DNA of 64,000 nt from Bacteroides sp. (GTDB taxonomy: Bacteria > Bacteroidota > Bacteroidia > Bacteroidales > Bacteroidaceae). Positions 8,779 to 17,317 of this stretch are shown piece by piece. Where the stretch lies: the NCBI RefSeq assembly GCF_029057325.1, contig NZ_JAICZW010000162.1, positions 1 through 64,000 of the forward strand. Reading direction: 5' to 3'. Position numbers and translations under genes: made by a program. Each line of letters begins with the position of its first letter. The first letter of the stretch is position 1. A model generated the notes under the pieces. It did not search any database. It saw only the letters and a program-made list of their open reading frames with translations, and was not told the origin of the DNA.

Positions 8779-9915
8779 ATGAAAACAAGCAGCAGATTAT
8801 ACATTATTATATATATAGCAATCATTATCACCTCGTTTGCCTCGTGCGAAAACGAAATACCCTACAACCCCGGAACGCAAGAGCCGCAACTCATCATGAA
8901 CGCCCTGCTGGATGCCGGCGCGACGGAGAACTACGTCTATCTCCACCTGAACCGGGGATACAACCTCGAGCAGCTAAAAGAAGCCACCCTCACCCTATCC
9001 GTGAACGACCGGACAGAGACCTTGGAAGCAATCTCTCCGGAAGAGTATTATAAAGATGTAATAGGCAGGTTCGATAAAGAGGCTTTTAAACACATCGTGG
9101 AAAACATGCGATTCACCCCGTTCCGCCTGACCGCCTCCTTCCATCCCGGCGACCGCATCCGCCTGGAAGCGAACGCCGAAAACGGGAAGTATCATGCCAG
9201 CGCCGAGGTCATCGTGCCACACCCTGTAGAGCACCTGCACGTGGACACCTGCACCGTCTATCTGCGAAAGTATCATAAGCAGACCCCCTATCGCCAATAT
9301 AAGATTACGCTGCAAGACCGTCCCGACGAAAAGAACTACTACCGACTGGACATCCGGAACGAAAACAGCTATCGTTTCCTTTGGAAAGAGAACAAAGGAG
9401 AAGAAAACGAAGCGACCAGAGACACTATCGTGTCCGGCTATGAAAGTTGCGAAATCATCAACCGGGAGGACGTAATACTGACCGATGGTCATCCCACCGG
9501 CTATGATGACGAAGGCAACGAATTGTTCCCCACCATCACTAACAAATACAACATATTCAACGACAGTATGTTCCGCAACTCGCATGCCACCTTAAGAGTC
9601 TATACCCCACTCAACTTCCCCGGTTATCCAACCTACACATGGAACCACTACTACGAAGAGATTTACTATACACAAACCATCACCATCCGCCTGCTAACCC
9701 TGACCGAAGCCGAATACCGCTACCTGAAAGCCCTGAATTGCCTGAAAGATGACAACTACGACGAATCTTTGATGGAACCTGTCTGCCTGCCAAGCAACGT
9801 CAACGGCGGGTTGGGCTTTGTGGGCATTTGCTCGGAAACCAACGTCATCTTGAAGATACCCGAACAACGCATCTTCAATATCTACACCGAGGAGGAATAT
9901 CCATACAACACATAA
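8779..9915 (+). CDS. DUF4249 outer-membrane lipoprotein
   Basis: 378-residue lipoprotein with signal sequence and lipobox SFASC (Cys about residue 23), followed by acidic and aromatic-rich beta sequence typical of DUF4249. Members of this family are encoded next to carboxypeptidase-regulatory-type TonB receptors, as here (gap of 40 bp), and are thought to act as the surface partner of the receptor, as SusD does for SusC. No catalytic motif is visible. It is the last gene of the sigma / anti-sigma / receptor / lipoprotein set; no terminator hairpin follows directly. Confidence 0.88.
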   Translation: MKTSSRLYIIIYIAIIITSFASCENEIPYNPGTQEPQLIMNALLDAGATENYVYLHLNRGYNLEQLKEATLTLSVNDRTETLEAISPEEYYKDVIGRFDKEAFKHIVENMRFTPFRLTASFHPGDRIRLEANAENGKYHASAEVIVPHPVEHLHVDTCTVYLRKYHKQTPYRQYKITLQDRPDEKNYYRLDIRNENSYRFLWKENKGEENEATRDTIVSGYESCEIINREDVILTDGHPTGYDDEGNELFPTITNKYNIFNDSMFRNSHATLRVYTPLNFPGYPTYTWNHYYEEIYYTQTITIRLLTLTEAEYRYLKALNCLKDDNYDESLMEPVCLPSNVNGGLGFVGICSETNVILKIPEQRIFNIYTEEEYPYNT

Positions 9916-10042
9916 AGTCACTTTATTCCGCATTTTGCTACATTTATATTACAAAACAGAGCATAAATAGTACATTTTAACAGCAAACAATTGATTTAAG
10001 TCAAGAAATGAAGGATAGTATTCATTTTTCTTTCCACTTATT

Positions 10043-10072
10043 TTTGTGTTATAAAACATCTCCATATATTTG
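10043..10072 (+). promoter_or_regulatory. Promoter of small secreted protein gene
   Basis: TTTG at 10043-10046 and TATATTTG at 10065-10072 are separated by 18 bp, a near-perfect Bacteroides promoter. The ATG is at 10186, so the 5' leader is about 105 nt and AT-rich. The gap 9916-10185 holds nothing else that I can support. Confidence 0.65.
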
Positions 10073-10185
10073 CACAGGTAAAAAGAAAGGCTGAGCGCTT
10101 AGATTGTCTTCAATAGGTAATAGTTTTTATAAGTATTAGATTGAGATTAGTTTTTTAGGATTAACAATTAAACAAAGTAGGTATT

Positions 10186-10539
10186 ATGAAACGTTTAGGA
10201 TTAACATTCGTGGCAGCCGTCTGCCTGACTGCCACTACATTTGCAGCAGGAAACCAACCTACAACTGCAAAATGGGACAGCAACATCAACGTGACCAAGT
10301 TGAGCAAGTATTTGAATCTGAATGCCGGCCAGCATGAAGAAGTCGCCAGCATCTGCGAATACTTCACAACACAAATGGAGTATGCCACAACCTCCAAGAA
10401 AAATCGGGAGAAATTGCTCCGCAACGCCGTTTACGGCAACCTGAAGTTGATGAAACAGACACTGAACGAAAAGCAGTATGCCGATTATGCCAAAGTGCTG
10501 AACGTCACACTGCTGAACAAGGGAATCGAGGTGAAATAA
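10186..10539 (+). CDS. Small secreted helical protein, unknown
   Basis: 117 residues with a clear signal peptide (MKRLGLTFVAAVCLTATTFAAG). The mature part is about 95 residues, predicted helical, with a pattern LNLNAGQHEEVASICEYF ... LNEKQYADYAKVLN. Two L-x-L/Q-like stretches at each end recall the LTxxQ repeats of Spy/CpxP-type periplasmic chaperones, but the match is weak and I do not assign that function. It has its own promoter (10043-10072) and a strong terminator (10561-10616), so it is a single-gene transcript of about 500 nt and probably well expressed. Confidence 0.8.
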   Translation: MKRLGLTFVAAVCLTATTFAAGNQPTTAKWDSNINVTKLSKYLNLNAGQHEEVASICEYFTTQMEYATTSKKNREKLLRNAVYGNLKLMKQTLNEKQYADYAKVLNVTLLNKGIEVK

Positions 10540-10560
10540 CCTTCACCTCCGGATATGGAA

Positions 10561-10616
10561 GCAGTGCCGGGAGGAGAGACGGCGAACCGTCAACCTCACC
10601 CGGCACTGCTTTTTTT
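10561..10616 (+). terminator. Strong intrinsic terminator
   Basis: Perfect 11-bp GC-rich stem GCAGTGCCGGG (10561-10571) and CCCGGCACTGC (10599-10609), followed by seven T. It ends the 10186 gene and faces the end of the DUF2027-Smr gene. Confidence 0.95.
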
Positions 10617-10632
10617 CATGCGACATCCTGCC

Positions 10633-11763
10633 CTATTTTATCGTCACCATCGTCGCCCCGAATCCATACTCCTGGAAGGAAGCGTCCTGATGACGGCAAG
10701 CGGAGTATTTACGTTTCAGCTCATCCAACAAGGCTTTACGGAGCACGCCGTCTCCCTTGCCGTGGATAAAAACAATGCGCTGCTCGCGTTTGTTCTTGTA
10801 TTGCTCCATCACCTCACGGAACTTGTCCAACTGGTAGTTCAGCATCTCGCTGTTACTCATGCCGCGGGTATCGTCCAGCAATTCGCCGATGTGAAGGTCT
10901 ATTTCCACAATTCCGTTCTTGCCGCCACGCTTCACGAGGGTCTTCGGCTTCGAGGGAGCATCTGCGGTTTTCTTCTGCGTCAGGGCTTCCTGCAACTCTT
11001 CGGCAGAGACATATACCTGCTTGGCAGGCCGGTCGTTCCGGACAATGTCGTACATCAACGCCGGAGTCTCAAAGAAATCGGTGGACTGGAAAGTATGCAG
11101 TTTGTAGAACTTCACCGTATCGATGCGAATCTCCACACCAATGGCCGGTTTCATCGCAAACGAGCGGTTGTCCTTGAAGGCAAGCAGCTGCACCGCCACC
11201 CGCTCGCGGTCGTTCAGTTCCGACTTTTCGAACTCTTCGAGCAGCAACTTTGTGTTGGGCGCTATCAGGCCGTGCGAACGGACCGTCCACGCCTTGCCTT
11301 CGGCGCTCGAGTAGGTATAGTACATGTAGTAATTGCTGTCGTTCACCAAATAGGCCTCGAAAGGAGTCGTACTGACAGCTTTGACATCCTCCGGCACAAA
11401 AGCAAGGAAGACGTTCAACACATCGCCCCCCTTTATTTCGGGCTGTCGATAGACCGATATCTCAGGCTTCGACAAACGTCCCGACGACAGTTCCGAAACA
11501 TGCGCCACCGGAGCCTCCGACGGTCTTGCCGCAGCAGAAGCCGTACGGCTCTTCTCTTCCTCCTTCTTCTTGTTGGCGGCAGCCTTTGCCGCCGGAGTGG
11601 GAATATTATAGTCGTCTGTCTCTATCACCACACACTCGTTTATCTGCATTGGAATGTCGAAACCGTCGGCATCCTCTACCAGCACGATGTTCTTTCCTTG
11701 GAACCCTGTCACAACACCGCCCCCCACTTCGCTGAGGAAGCGCACTTTATCTCCTATCTTCAT
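10633..11763 (-). CDS. DUF2027 / Smr-domain protein
   Basis: 376 residues from the start [10 protein letters not shown]; an upstream in-frame ATG at 11796 exists but would add only 11 residues of poor quality. The N-terminal DUF2027 segment has a small beta-rich part ([18 protein letters not shown]) and a K/A-rich linker near 65-85. The C-terminal Smr domain (about 285-376) shows the DLH motif ([12 protein letters not shown]) and the loop HGKGDGVLR, both typical of Smr nucleases in the MutS2/Smr group. The role in Bacteroides is not established; nucleic-acid binding or nicking is likely. It is divergent from queA. Confidence 0.88.
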   Translation of the reverse strand: MKIGDKVRFLSEVGGGVVTGFQGKNIVLVEDADGFDIPMQINECVVIETDDYNIPTPAAKAAANKKKEEEKSRTASAAARPSEAPVAHVSELSSGRLSKPEISVYRQPEIKGGDVLNVFLAFVPEDVKAVSTTPFEAYLVNDSNYYMYYTYSSAEGKAWTVRSHGLIAPNTKLLLEEFEKSELNDRERVAVQLLAFKDNRSFAMKPAIGVEIRIDTVKFYKLHTFQSTDFFETPALMYDIVRNDRPAKQVYVSAEELQEALTQKKTADAPSKPKTLVKRGGKNGIVEIDLHIGELLDDTRGMSNSEMLNYQLDKFREVMEQYKNKREQRIVFIHGKGDGVLRKALLDELKRKYSACRHQDASFQEYGFGATMVTIK

Positions 11764-11966
11764 AAGTCTGTTCTTTATATTATGTAAGTTTCGCATATCT
11801 TTGACAGGCTGTCAGGATACAAGTTAACGAGGCTACGAGGCGAAGTGATTCTGATTCCACCGGCATCTTATTCACCAAACAGGCAGGAGAGCCTTGCACA
11901 CTTGTTTACTTGTTCACCGAGAGCAGGTTCAAGAACTTGCGGAACTTGAGTTATTCCTTCTCTTTT

Positions 11967-12048
11967 TGCCAACGGGATGGCAGGACTTTGCCAACAGGAT
12001 GGCAAGACCGTGCCAACAAGTTGGCAAAGCCGTGCCAGCCCGTTGGCA
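11967..12048. repeat. 22-bp phased palindrome cluster (B)
   Basis: Four 16-bp palindromic cores TGCCA(A/G)C...TGGCA begin at 11967, 11989, 12011 and 12033, an exact 22-bp period with 6-bp spacers. Within each core the inverted half-site TGGCA begins 11 bp after TGCCA. Thus half-sites alternate in orientation every 11 bp over 82 bp. It lies in the 406-bp gap between the divergent Smr and queA genes, upstream of the queA promoter (12133-12140). Four operator-like sites on one face of the helix would look like this. The rest of 11764-12169 has no supported gene. Confidence 0.88.
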
Positions 12049-12132
12049 AAAGCACAGCTAAGGTCTTTGTCCGTTTCTTGCCGCAAAGTTAGGAATTATT
12101 TCCCTTATTCTTCCAATCTTCCCAAATATCCG

Positions 12133-12140
12133 TAACTTTG
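12133..12140 (+). promoter_or_regulatory. queA promoter -7 element
   Basis: TAACTTTG fits TAnnTTTG and lies 29 bp before the queA ATG. It is 85 bp downstream of the last palindrome of cluster B. Confidence 0.6.
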
Positions 12141-12169
12141 CAGCCGATATAGTAAAACAGAAGAGTATC

Positions 12170-13399
12170 ATGAAAGAAGACCCCAGACATATCCATATCA
12201 GCGAGTTCAACTATCCGTTGCCGGATGAGCGCATCGCCAAATTTCCGCTTCCCGTACGCGACCGGTCGAAGCTGTTGCTCTACCGCCACGGAGAGGTATC
12301 CGAAGACATCTTCACCTCCTTGCCCGACTATCTTCCGGCAGGCAGCCTGATGATATTCAACAATACCAAAGTGATACAGGCACGCCTCCATTTCCGCAAA
12401 GAGACAGGAGCACTGATTGAAGTGTTCTGTCTGGAGCCGATAGAACCGAACGACTATGCGCTGAATTTCCAGCAGACCGAACACGCCGCCTGGCTCTGCA
12501 TGATAGGCAACCTGAAGAAATGGAAAGAAGGAACACTGGCACGCGAGATGACCGTAAAAGGCAAACCGCTGACCCTGACCGCCCAACGGAGAGAGTGTCA
12601 CGGAACCGCCCATTGGATAGACTTTCGCTGGAACAATCCCGAAGTGACCTTTGCCGACATACTCGAAGTGTTTGGCGAGCTTCCCATCCCCCCCTATCTG
12701 AACCGCCAAACAGAAGAGAGCGACAAGGAAACCTATCAGACGGTATATTCCAAAATCAAGGGTTCGGTTGCCGCCCCTACGGCAGGCCTGCACTTCACCC
12801 CGCACGTATTGGATGCCCTGCGGAAAAAAGGGGTTGATCTGGAAGAGCTGACACTCCACGTGGGAGCAGGCACGTTCAAGCCGGTGAAAAGTGAAGAGAT
12901 AGAGGGCCACGAAATGCACACGGAATACATCTCCGTCTCGCGCGGCACCCTGGAAAAGCTCATCGCCCATAACGGAAAGGCCATCGCCGTGGGCACCACC
13001 TCAGTACGCACCTTGGAGAGCCTCTACCACATCGGCGTCACGCTGCTGAACAATCCCGATGCCCCGGAAAACGAACTGCACGTCCGCCAATGGCAACCCT
13101 ATGAACCGTCTGCCACGGCCGCCGCAATACCCGCCACCGAAGCTTTGCAAGCCATTGTCGGCTACCTCGACCGCCACGATATGGAGGCACTGCACACCAG
13201 CACGCAAATCATCATCGCCCCGGGCTACAAATACCACATCGTGCAGGCGATGGTGACCAACTTCCACCAGCCACAAAGCACCCTGCTGCTGCTTGTATCG
13301 GCATTCGTGCATGGCGACTGGAAGAAAATTTACGATTACGCCCTCAGCCACGACTTCCGATTCCTGAGTTACGGAGATTCGTCGTTGCTGATACCATAA
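12170..13399 (+). CDS. queA: S-adenosylmethionine:tRNA ribosyltransferase-isomerase
   Basis: QueA transfers and isomerises the ribosyl moiety of S-adenosylmethionine onto preQ1-modified tRNA to give epoxyqueuosine. The 409-residue protein has the family signatures FNYPLPDERIAKFPLPVRDRS near residues 12-32, the catalytic-region stretch VAAPTAGLHFTPHVLDALR (about 202-220), LHVGAGTFKPV (about 228-238) and the C-terminal MVTNFHQPQSTLLLLVSAF. It is somewhat longer than the E. coli enzyme (about 356 residues) because of insertions, a known trait of Bacteroidetes members. It is transcribed alone from 12133-12140. Confidence 0.96.
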   Translation: MKEDPRHIHISEFNYPLPDERIAKFPLPVRDRSKLLLYRHGEVSEDIFTSLPDYLPAGSLMIFNNTKVIQARLHFRKETGALIEVFCLEPIEPNDYALNFQQTEHAAWLCMIGNLKKWKEGTLAREMTVKGKPLTLTAQRRECHGTAHWIDFRWNNPEVTFADILEVFGELPIPPYLNRQTEESDKETYQTVYSKIKGSVAAPTAGLHFTPHVLDALRKKGVDLEELTLHVGAGTFKPVKSEEIEGHEMHTEYISVSRGTLEKLIAHNGKAIAVGTTSVRTLESLYHIGVTLLNNPDAPENELHVRQWQPYEPSATAAAIPATEALQAIVGYLDRHDMEALHTSTQIIIAPGYKYHIVQAMVTNFHQPQSTLLLLVSAFVHGDWKKIYDYALSHDFRFLSYGDSSLLIP

Positions 13400-13506
13400 G
13401 ATTTAAGAATTATCGGAAGTTTAAAGGAGTTATCGTCCTTCGGGTTTAGGAATTAAAAAACAATAGCCAATTTATACAAAGTTAATATATAAGAGAAAGA
13501 ACAACC

Positions 13507-14004
13507 ATGAGCCATGATAACCTTCAAGAGATGTTTCCCCTTGTTGATGAACAGGGCAACATCACAGGTGCCGCCACCCGCGGCGAATGCCACAACGGCA
13601 GCAAACTGCTGCATCCGGTGGTACATCTACATGTTTTTAACTCCAAAGGCGAACTCTATTTGCAGAAACGCCCCGAATGGAAAGACATTCAACCGGGAAA
13701 ATGGGACACAGCCGTAGGAGGTCATGTTGACCTTGGCGAAAGCGTGGAAATGGCATTGAAGCGCGAAGTGCGCGAAGAGCTCGGCATCACGGAGTTCATC
13801 CCCGAGACCCTTATGCACTATGTTTTCGAGTCTGCCCGTGAACGGGAACTTGTCTTTGTACACAAAACCGTATATGACGGCGATATCCATCCCAGCGACG
13901 AACTGGACGGCGGGCGCTTCTGGAGCCTGGAAGAACTGAAAGAAAATATGGGGAAAGGAATATTCACTCCCAACTTCGAACAGGAGATAAAGAGAATTAT
14001 ATAA
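13507..14004 (+). CDS. Nudix hydrolase (isopentenyl-diphosphate isomerase-like)
   Basis: 165-residue Nudix domain protein. The Nudix box is complete: GGHVDLGESVEMALKREVRE followed by ELGI (about residues 74-97), with the catalytic REVREE glutamates. The N-terminal stretch ending in LHVFNSKGELYLQKR resembles the IPP-isomerase-like Nudix group, whose members act on nucleoside diphosphate derivatives or isoprenoid diphosphates. The substrate cannot be named from sequence. A long repeat hairpin (14006-14064) starts right after its stop and separates it from the convergent glmM gene. Confidence 0.9.
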   Translation: MSHDNLQEMFPLVDEQGNITGAATRGECHNGSKLLHPVVHLHVFNSKGELYLQKRPEWKDIQPGKWDTAVGGHVDLGESVEMALKREVREELGITEFIPETLMHYVFESARERELVFVHKTVYDGDIHPSDELDGGRFWSLEELKENMGKGIFTPNFEQEIKRII

Positions 14005-14005
14005 A

Positions 14006-14064
14006 CACAGAGACACGGAGACACAGAGTTTTCTATTCAATACTCTGTGGCTCCGTGTCTCCGT
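14006..14064. repeat. 8-bp word hairpin between convergent genes
   Basis: Three 8-bp words CACAGAGA, CACGGAGA and CACAGAGT (14006-14029) are followed by a 12-nt loop and three inverted words ACTCTGTG, GCTCCGTG and TCTCCGT (14042-14064). The whole forms a 23-bp near-perfect stem. It lies between the converging Nudix and glmM genes and may act as a two-way terminator, although no run of T follows directly. Confidence 0.8.
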
Positions 14065-14084
14065 ATTCTAAAAAGAAGCAGCGA

Positions 14085-15473
14085 TTATTTCGCCAGCTCT
14101 TCAATCACCTTCATAATCTGCTGACCGATTTCCTCGGCAGCTTCCGGCGTACCGGCTTCACTATACACACGGATAATCGGTTCCGTATTACTCTTGCGCA
14201 GGTGTACCCATTTGTCGGGGAAGTCTATCTTCACACCGTCGATATCGTTGATTTCTTCATTCTTATAGAGTTCCTTCACTTTGGCAAGGATGGCATCCAC
14301 ATCCGTATCGGGAGTCAGGTCCACACGGTTCTTTGCCATAAAGTAGGCAGGATAAGAGGCGCGCAGTTCGCTCACTTTCTTTCCCTCGTGTGCCAGATGG
14401 CTCAAGAACAAGGCAATACCTACCAGAGCATCACGGCCATAGTGGCTGGCAGGATAGATGACTCCACCGTTGCCTTCACCACCGATAACGGCACCCACAG
14501 CCTTCATCTTGGTAGTCACGTTCACCTCGCCAACAGCAGAAGCCGAATACTCTTGTCCGTACTTACGGGTTACGTCGCGCAAGGCACGGGTAGAGCTCAG
14601 ATTAGATACCGTATTGCCCGGAGTATGCTTCAGAACGTAGTCGGCCACGGTCACCAATGTATATTCTTCACCATACATCTTGCCGTCTTCGCAAATCATC
14701 GCCAAACGGTCCACGTCCGGATCTACTACAAACGCAACGTCAGCCTTACCGCCCTTCATCAGGTTCATGATGTCACCCAAGTTCTTCTCCAGAGGTTCAG
14801 GATTATGCTGAAAGTCGCCGGTCGGTTCACAATAGAGTTTCTCTACATGCTGAACGCCCAAACGTTCGAGCAACTGGGGCAGGATAATGCCACCTACAGA
14901 GTTCACGCAGTCGATAGCCACACGGAAATCGGCCTTCTTGATGGCTTCCACATCCACGAGGTCGAGCGCCAGCACACTATCTATATGCTTTTGATTGTAA
15001 GTCAGATCTTTGCGATATGAGCCGAGCTTGTCAACTTCGGCATATTCAAATTCTTCGGCGGCAGCGATGCGAAGCACCTCATTGCCTTCTTCCTTGTTCA
15101 GGAACTCGCCTTTTTCGTTCAACAATTTCAAGGCGTTCCACTGTTTGGGGTTGTGCGAAGCGGTCAGGATGATACCACCACTTGCCCCTTCCATCGTAAC
15201 AGCCAATTCGGTAGTCGGAGTAGAAGCCAAATCAATGTCCACTACATCCCAGCCCATACCCATCAAGGTACCGACCACTACATTCTTGACCATTTCGCCG
15301 GAGATACGAGCGTCACGTCCTACTACGATTTTATTACTTTTTACCGTACACGTCTTGCGGATGAGGGTAGCGTATGCCGAAGTAAACTTCACAATGTCGA
15401 GCGGATTCAACCCCTCGCCGGCACTACCGCCAATGGTTCCGCGGATTCCAGAGATAGATTTGATGAGAGTCAT
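14085..15473 (-). CDS. glmM: Phosphoglucosamine mutase
   Basis: Alpha-D-phosphohexomutase of 462 residues. It would convert glucosamine-6-phosphate to glucosamine-1-phosphate on the path to UDP-GlcNAc. The phosphoserine loop reads TASHNPKQWNALK (about 101-113), the metal-binding loop DPDVDRLA (about 244-251), the sugar-binding loop GGEGNGGVIYP and the phosphate-binding loop RKSNTEPIIRVYSEA near the C-terminus. These fit GlmM, but related phosphomannomutases in this clade look alike. It ends facing the Nudix gene; DUF4827 lies 22 bp upstream on the same strand. Confidence 0.92.
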   Translation of the reverse strand: MTLIKSISGIRGTIGGSAGEGLNPLDIVKFTSAYATLIRKTCTVKSNKIVVGRDARISGEMVKNVVVGTLMGMGWDVVDIDLASTPTTELAVTMEGASGGIILTASHNPKQWNALKLLNEKGEFLNKEEGNEVLRIAAAEEFEYAEVDKLGSYRKDLTYNQKHIDSVLALDLVDVEAIKKADFRVAIDCVNSVGGIILPQLLERLGVQHVEKLYCEPTGDFQHNPEPLEKNLGDIMNLMKGGKADVAFVVDPDVDRLAMICEDGKMYGEEYTLVTVADYVLKHTPGNTVSNLSSTRALRDVTRKYGQEYSASAVGEVNVTTKMKAVGAVIGGEGNGGVIYPASHYGRDALVGIALFLSHLAHEGKKVSELRASYPAYFMAKNRVDLTPDTDVDAILAKVKELYKNEEINDIDGVKIDFPDKWVHLRKSNTEPIIRVYSEAGTPEAAEEIGQQIMKVIEELAK

Positions 15474-15495
15474 AGGTTAAAATTTTAAATATCTG

Positions 15496-16092
15496 TTAGT
15501 TCCAGATTTGGAATTTCTGAATGTCATAATAATAAGGATACACCTGGCGTTGCGCATTCTGGTGCCCCATCTTGGAAGGGACTATCAACTTGACATGCGC
15601 CCCATCGCGCACATACGTCAAAGCGACCAGCCAACCGGCAGGCACAGACGAACCGTATGCCATATACATATACCCTCCTGTGAAAAGCCCTGCAATGGAT
15701 GAAGAAGTAACCGTATATCTGAATTCATCCACCACCGTCGGTTCATTCAGATTGGACAACGTCTCCACTCCTTCTATCAGTCCATACTCCTTGAAGCGTA
15801 CCAGAACCAAATCATTCGGTTTAATCGTATCGGCAAGATTGGTAAAGCCTTTTCTCACGATGTGCATATACACTCCGCTCGCCAATTGCACATATTCATT
15901 GTCATACGTCATTGAATCCTGTGCATGGAACTCGCTTTGAGAAATAACGACAATGTTACTGTCTTTTATAAACGCCTTGATGGCACTTTTTTCTTCATCC
16001 AGCATCTCCGCGTATGTTTTTGTATTATCGCAGGCCTGAAAAGCGAAACTGACTGCAAGCAGAGCCAAAAAGAATAAAGTAAGTTTCTTCAT
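15496..16092 (-). CDS. DUF4827 lipoprotein
   Basis: 198 residues. Signal sequence with lipobox FQAC (Cys about residue 21) and a DUF4827-type C-terminal part: an acidic helix (YAEMLDEEKSAIKAFIKD), then beta-rich sequence with KPNDLVLVRFKEYGL and the end YYYDIQKFQIWN. Its overall pattern, a short helix then an FKBP-like beta region, recalls gliding/peptidyl-prolyl isomerase lipoproteins of Bacteroidetes, but catalytic residues cannot be judged. It probably shares a transcript with glmM (22-bp gap) from the promoter at 16116-16123. Confidence 0.85.
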   Translation of the reverse strand: MKKLTLFFLALLAVSFAFQACDNTKTYAEMLDEEKSAIKAFIKDSNIVVISQSEFHAQDSMTYDNEYVQLASGVYMHIVRKGFTNLADTIKPNDLVLVRFKEYGLIEGVETLSNLNEPTVVDEFRYTVTSSSIAGLFTGGYMYMAYGSSVPAGWLVALTYVRDGAHVKLIVPSKMGHQNAQRQVYPYYYDIQKFQIWN

Positions 16093-16115
16093 CTCTATTA
16101 TTTAGTAATTTCGTA

Positions 16116-16123
16116 CAAAAGTA
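16116..16123 (-). promoter_or_regulatory. Promoter of DUF4827-glmM
   Basis: TACTTTTG on the minus strand matches TAnnTTTG, 24 bp before the DUF4827 ATG. Confidence 0.55.
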
Positions 16124-16193
16124 TCTGATTTCCTTGGATATCCGAAACGGGAAAAGAGAAAGTTCGTATCTTTTAACCTTTCCACCGCACTTT

Positions 16194-17231
16194 TTATCCT
16201 TTGGCATTGAGCAGCGGCTTATACTTTTCCAACGCTTGTTCAAAGACCTTCCGCGCCTCTTCCATCGTCCCATAGAATTCACCGCCTGACGCATTCAAGT
16301 GTCCGCCGCCGTTAAAGAACTCGGCAGCCAACTGGTTGCAGGGAAAAGAGCCGACCGAACGCAACGAAATTTTTATCATCGGCTTCTCCGTATCTTCACG
16401 CAGGAAGCAGGAAAGAACCGTCCCCTTGATGCTCAAAGGGATGTTGACAAAGCCTTCGCTGTCTCCACGAATATAGTCGAAGCGTCCCTGCTCCTTTTTA
16501 GTCAGGGAAATCAGTGCGGCGTGATGCCCGGTATATACCTTCATCTGCGACAACACATATCCCATCAGGCGCAAGCGGCTTTCGGAATAGGTATTGAACA
16601 CCTTGCGATAAATCTCATCTTTGTTGATACCCTTCGACAACAATTCGCCGATAATGAAATAAATGGCGCGGTTGTTGGAGTTGTAAGTGAACCCGCCTGT
16701 ATCAGTCATCATGCCCGTATAAATGCACTCGGCCCCTTCCTTTGAGATATCATCAAAGTAGCCCATACGGCATATCAGACGGAATATCAGTTCGGAAGTG
16801 GACGATATCTCAGGATGCGAAATGATAATCCGGCAGAAGTCTTCGGGATGCAGATGGTGGTCTATCAAGATTTTCCTTGCCGGAGAAGCAAGCACGGCAT
16901 CTCCCATGGCATCGATGCGATGGATGGCGTTAAAATCCAGACAACAAATGATATCCGCTTCGGCTATCAGTTTATCGGCAAAATCCCTGTAGCGATCGTA
17001 CAGCAGGACTTCCTTGCTTCCGGGCATCCACTTCAAGAAATCGGGGAAAGCATTGGGCACAATTACATTCGCTGTCTTTCCCTGCGATTCAAGAAAATGC
17101 CACAAACCTAAAGAAGAGCCAATAGCATCTCCGTCGGGGCCTACATGGGAAACGATCACTACTTTGTCTGCACGGTCAAACCATTTGGTGAAATGGTCTA
17201 TTTTGGATTGTTCTATAACTTTGTTCAACAT
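16194..17231 (-). CDS. DHH/DHHA1 phosphoesterase (NrnA-like)
   Basis: 345 residues. DHH motifs are all present: SHVGPDGDAIGSSL (about 29-42), the metal ligand in CLDFNAIHRID, LIDHHLHPEDF (the DHH itself, about 126-128) and MMTDTGGFTY. The C-terminal DHHA1 domain has GGGHLNASGG (about 311-320). NrnA-type enzymes degrade oligoribonucleotides (nanoRNA), pAp or cyclic dinucleotide breakdown products. The exact substrate is not decided by sequence. comEC lies 86 bp upstream on the same strand, but a promoter (17294-17301) sits between. Confidence 0.9.
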   Translation of the reverse strand: MLNKVIEQSKIDHFTKWFDRADKVVIVSHVGPDGDAIGSSLGLWHFLESQGKTANVIVPNAFPDFLKWMPGSKEVLLYDRYRDFADKLIAEADIICCLDFNAIHRIDAMGDAVLASPARKILIDHHLHPEDFCRIIISHPEISSTSELIFRLICRMGYFDDISKEGAECIYTGMMTDTGGFTYNSNNRAIYFIIGELLSKGINKDEIYRKVFNTYSESRLRLMGYVLSQMKVYTGHHAALISLTKKEQGRFDYIRGDSEGFVNIPLSIKGTVLSCFLREDTEKPMIKISLRSVGSFPCNQLAAEFFNGGGHLNASGGEFYGTMEEARKVFEQALEKYKPLLNAKG

Positions 17232-17293
17232 ATATTTAGTTACTATTTGACGATTTACTATCCATTATCTAATGTCCATAACAAATTGAAGGG

Positions 17294-17301
17294 CAAAAGT
17301 A
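17294..17301 (-). promoter_or_regulatory. Promoter of DHH phosphoesterase gene
   Basis: TACTTTTG on the minus strand (TAnnTTTG), about 62 bp before the start codon. The leader between has locus-specific AT-rich words. Confidence 0.5.
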
Positions 17302-17317
17302 CGAAAAAGTTTGTGAT

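Noticed and set aside
11910..12092. 60-codon frame across the TGCCA palindromes
   Set aside because: TTG start and composition dictated by the repeats; no sign of selection for protein.
12089..12970. 293-codon frame opposite queA
   Set aside because: queA on the plus strand is complete with all signatures; the antisense frame shows no family.
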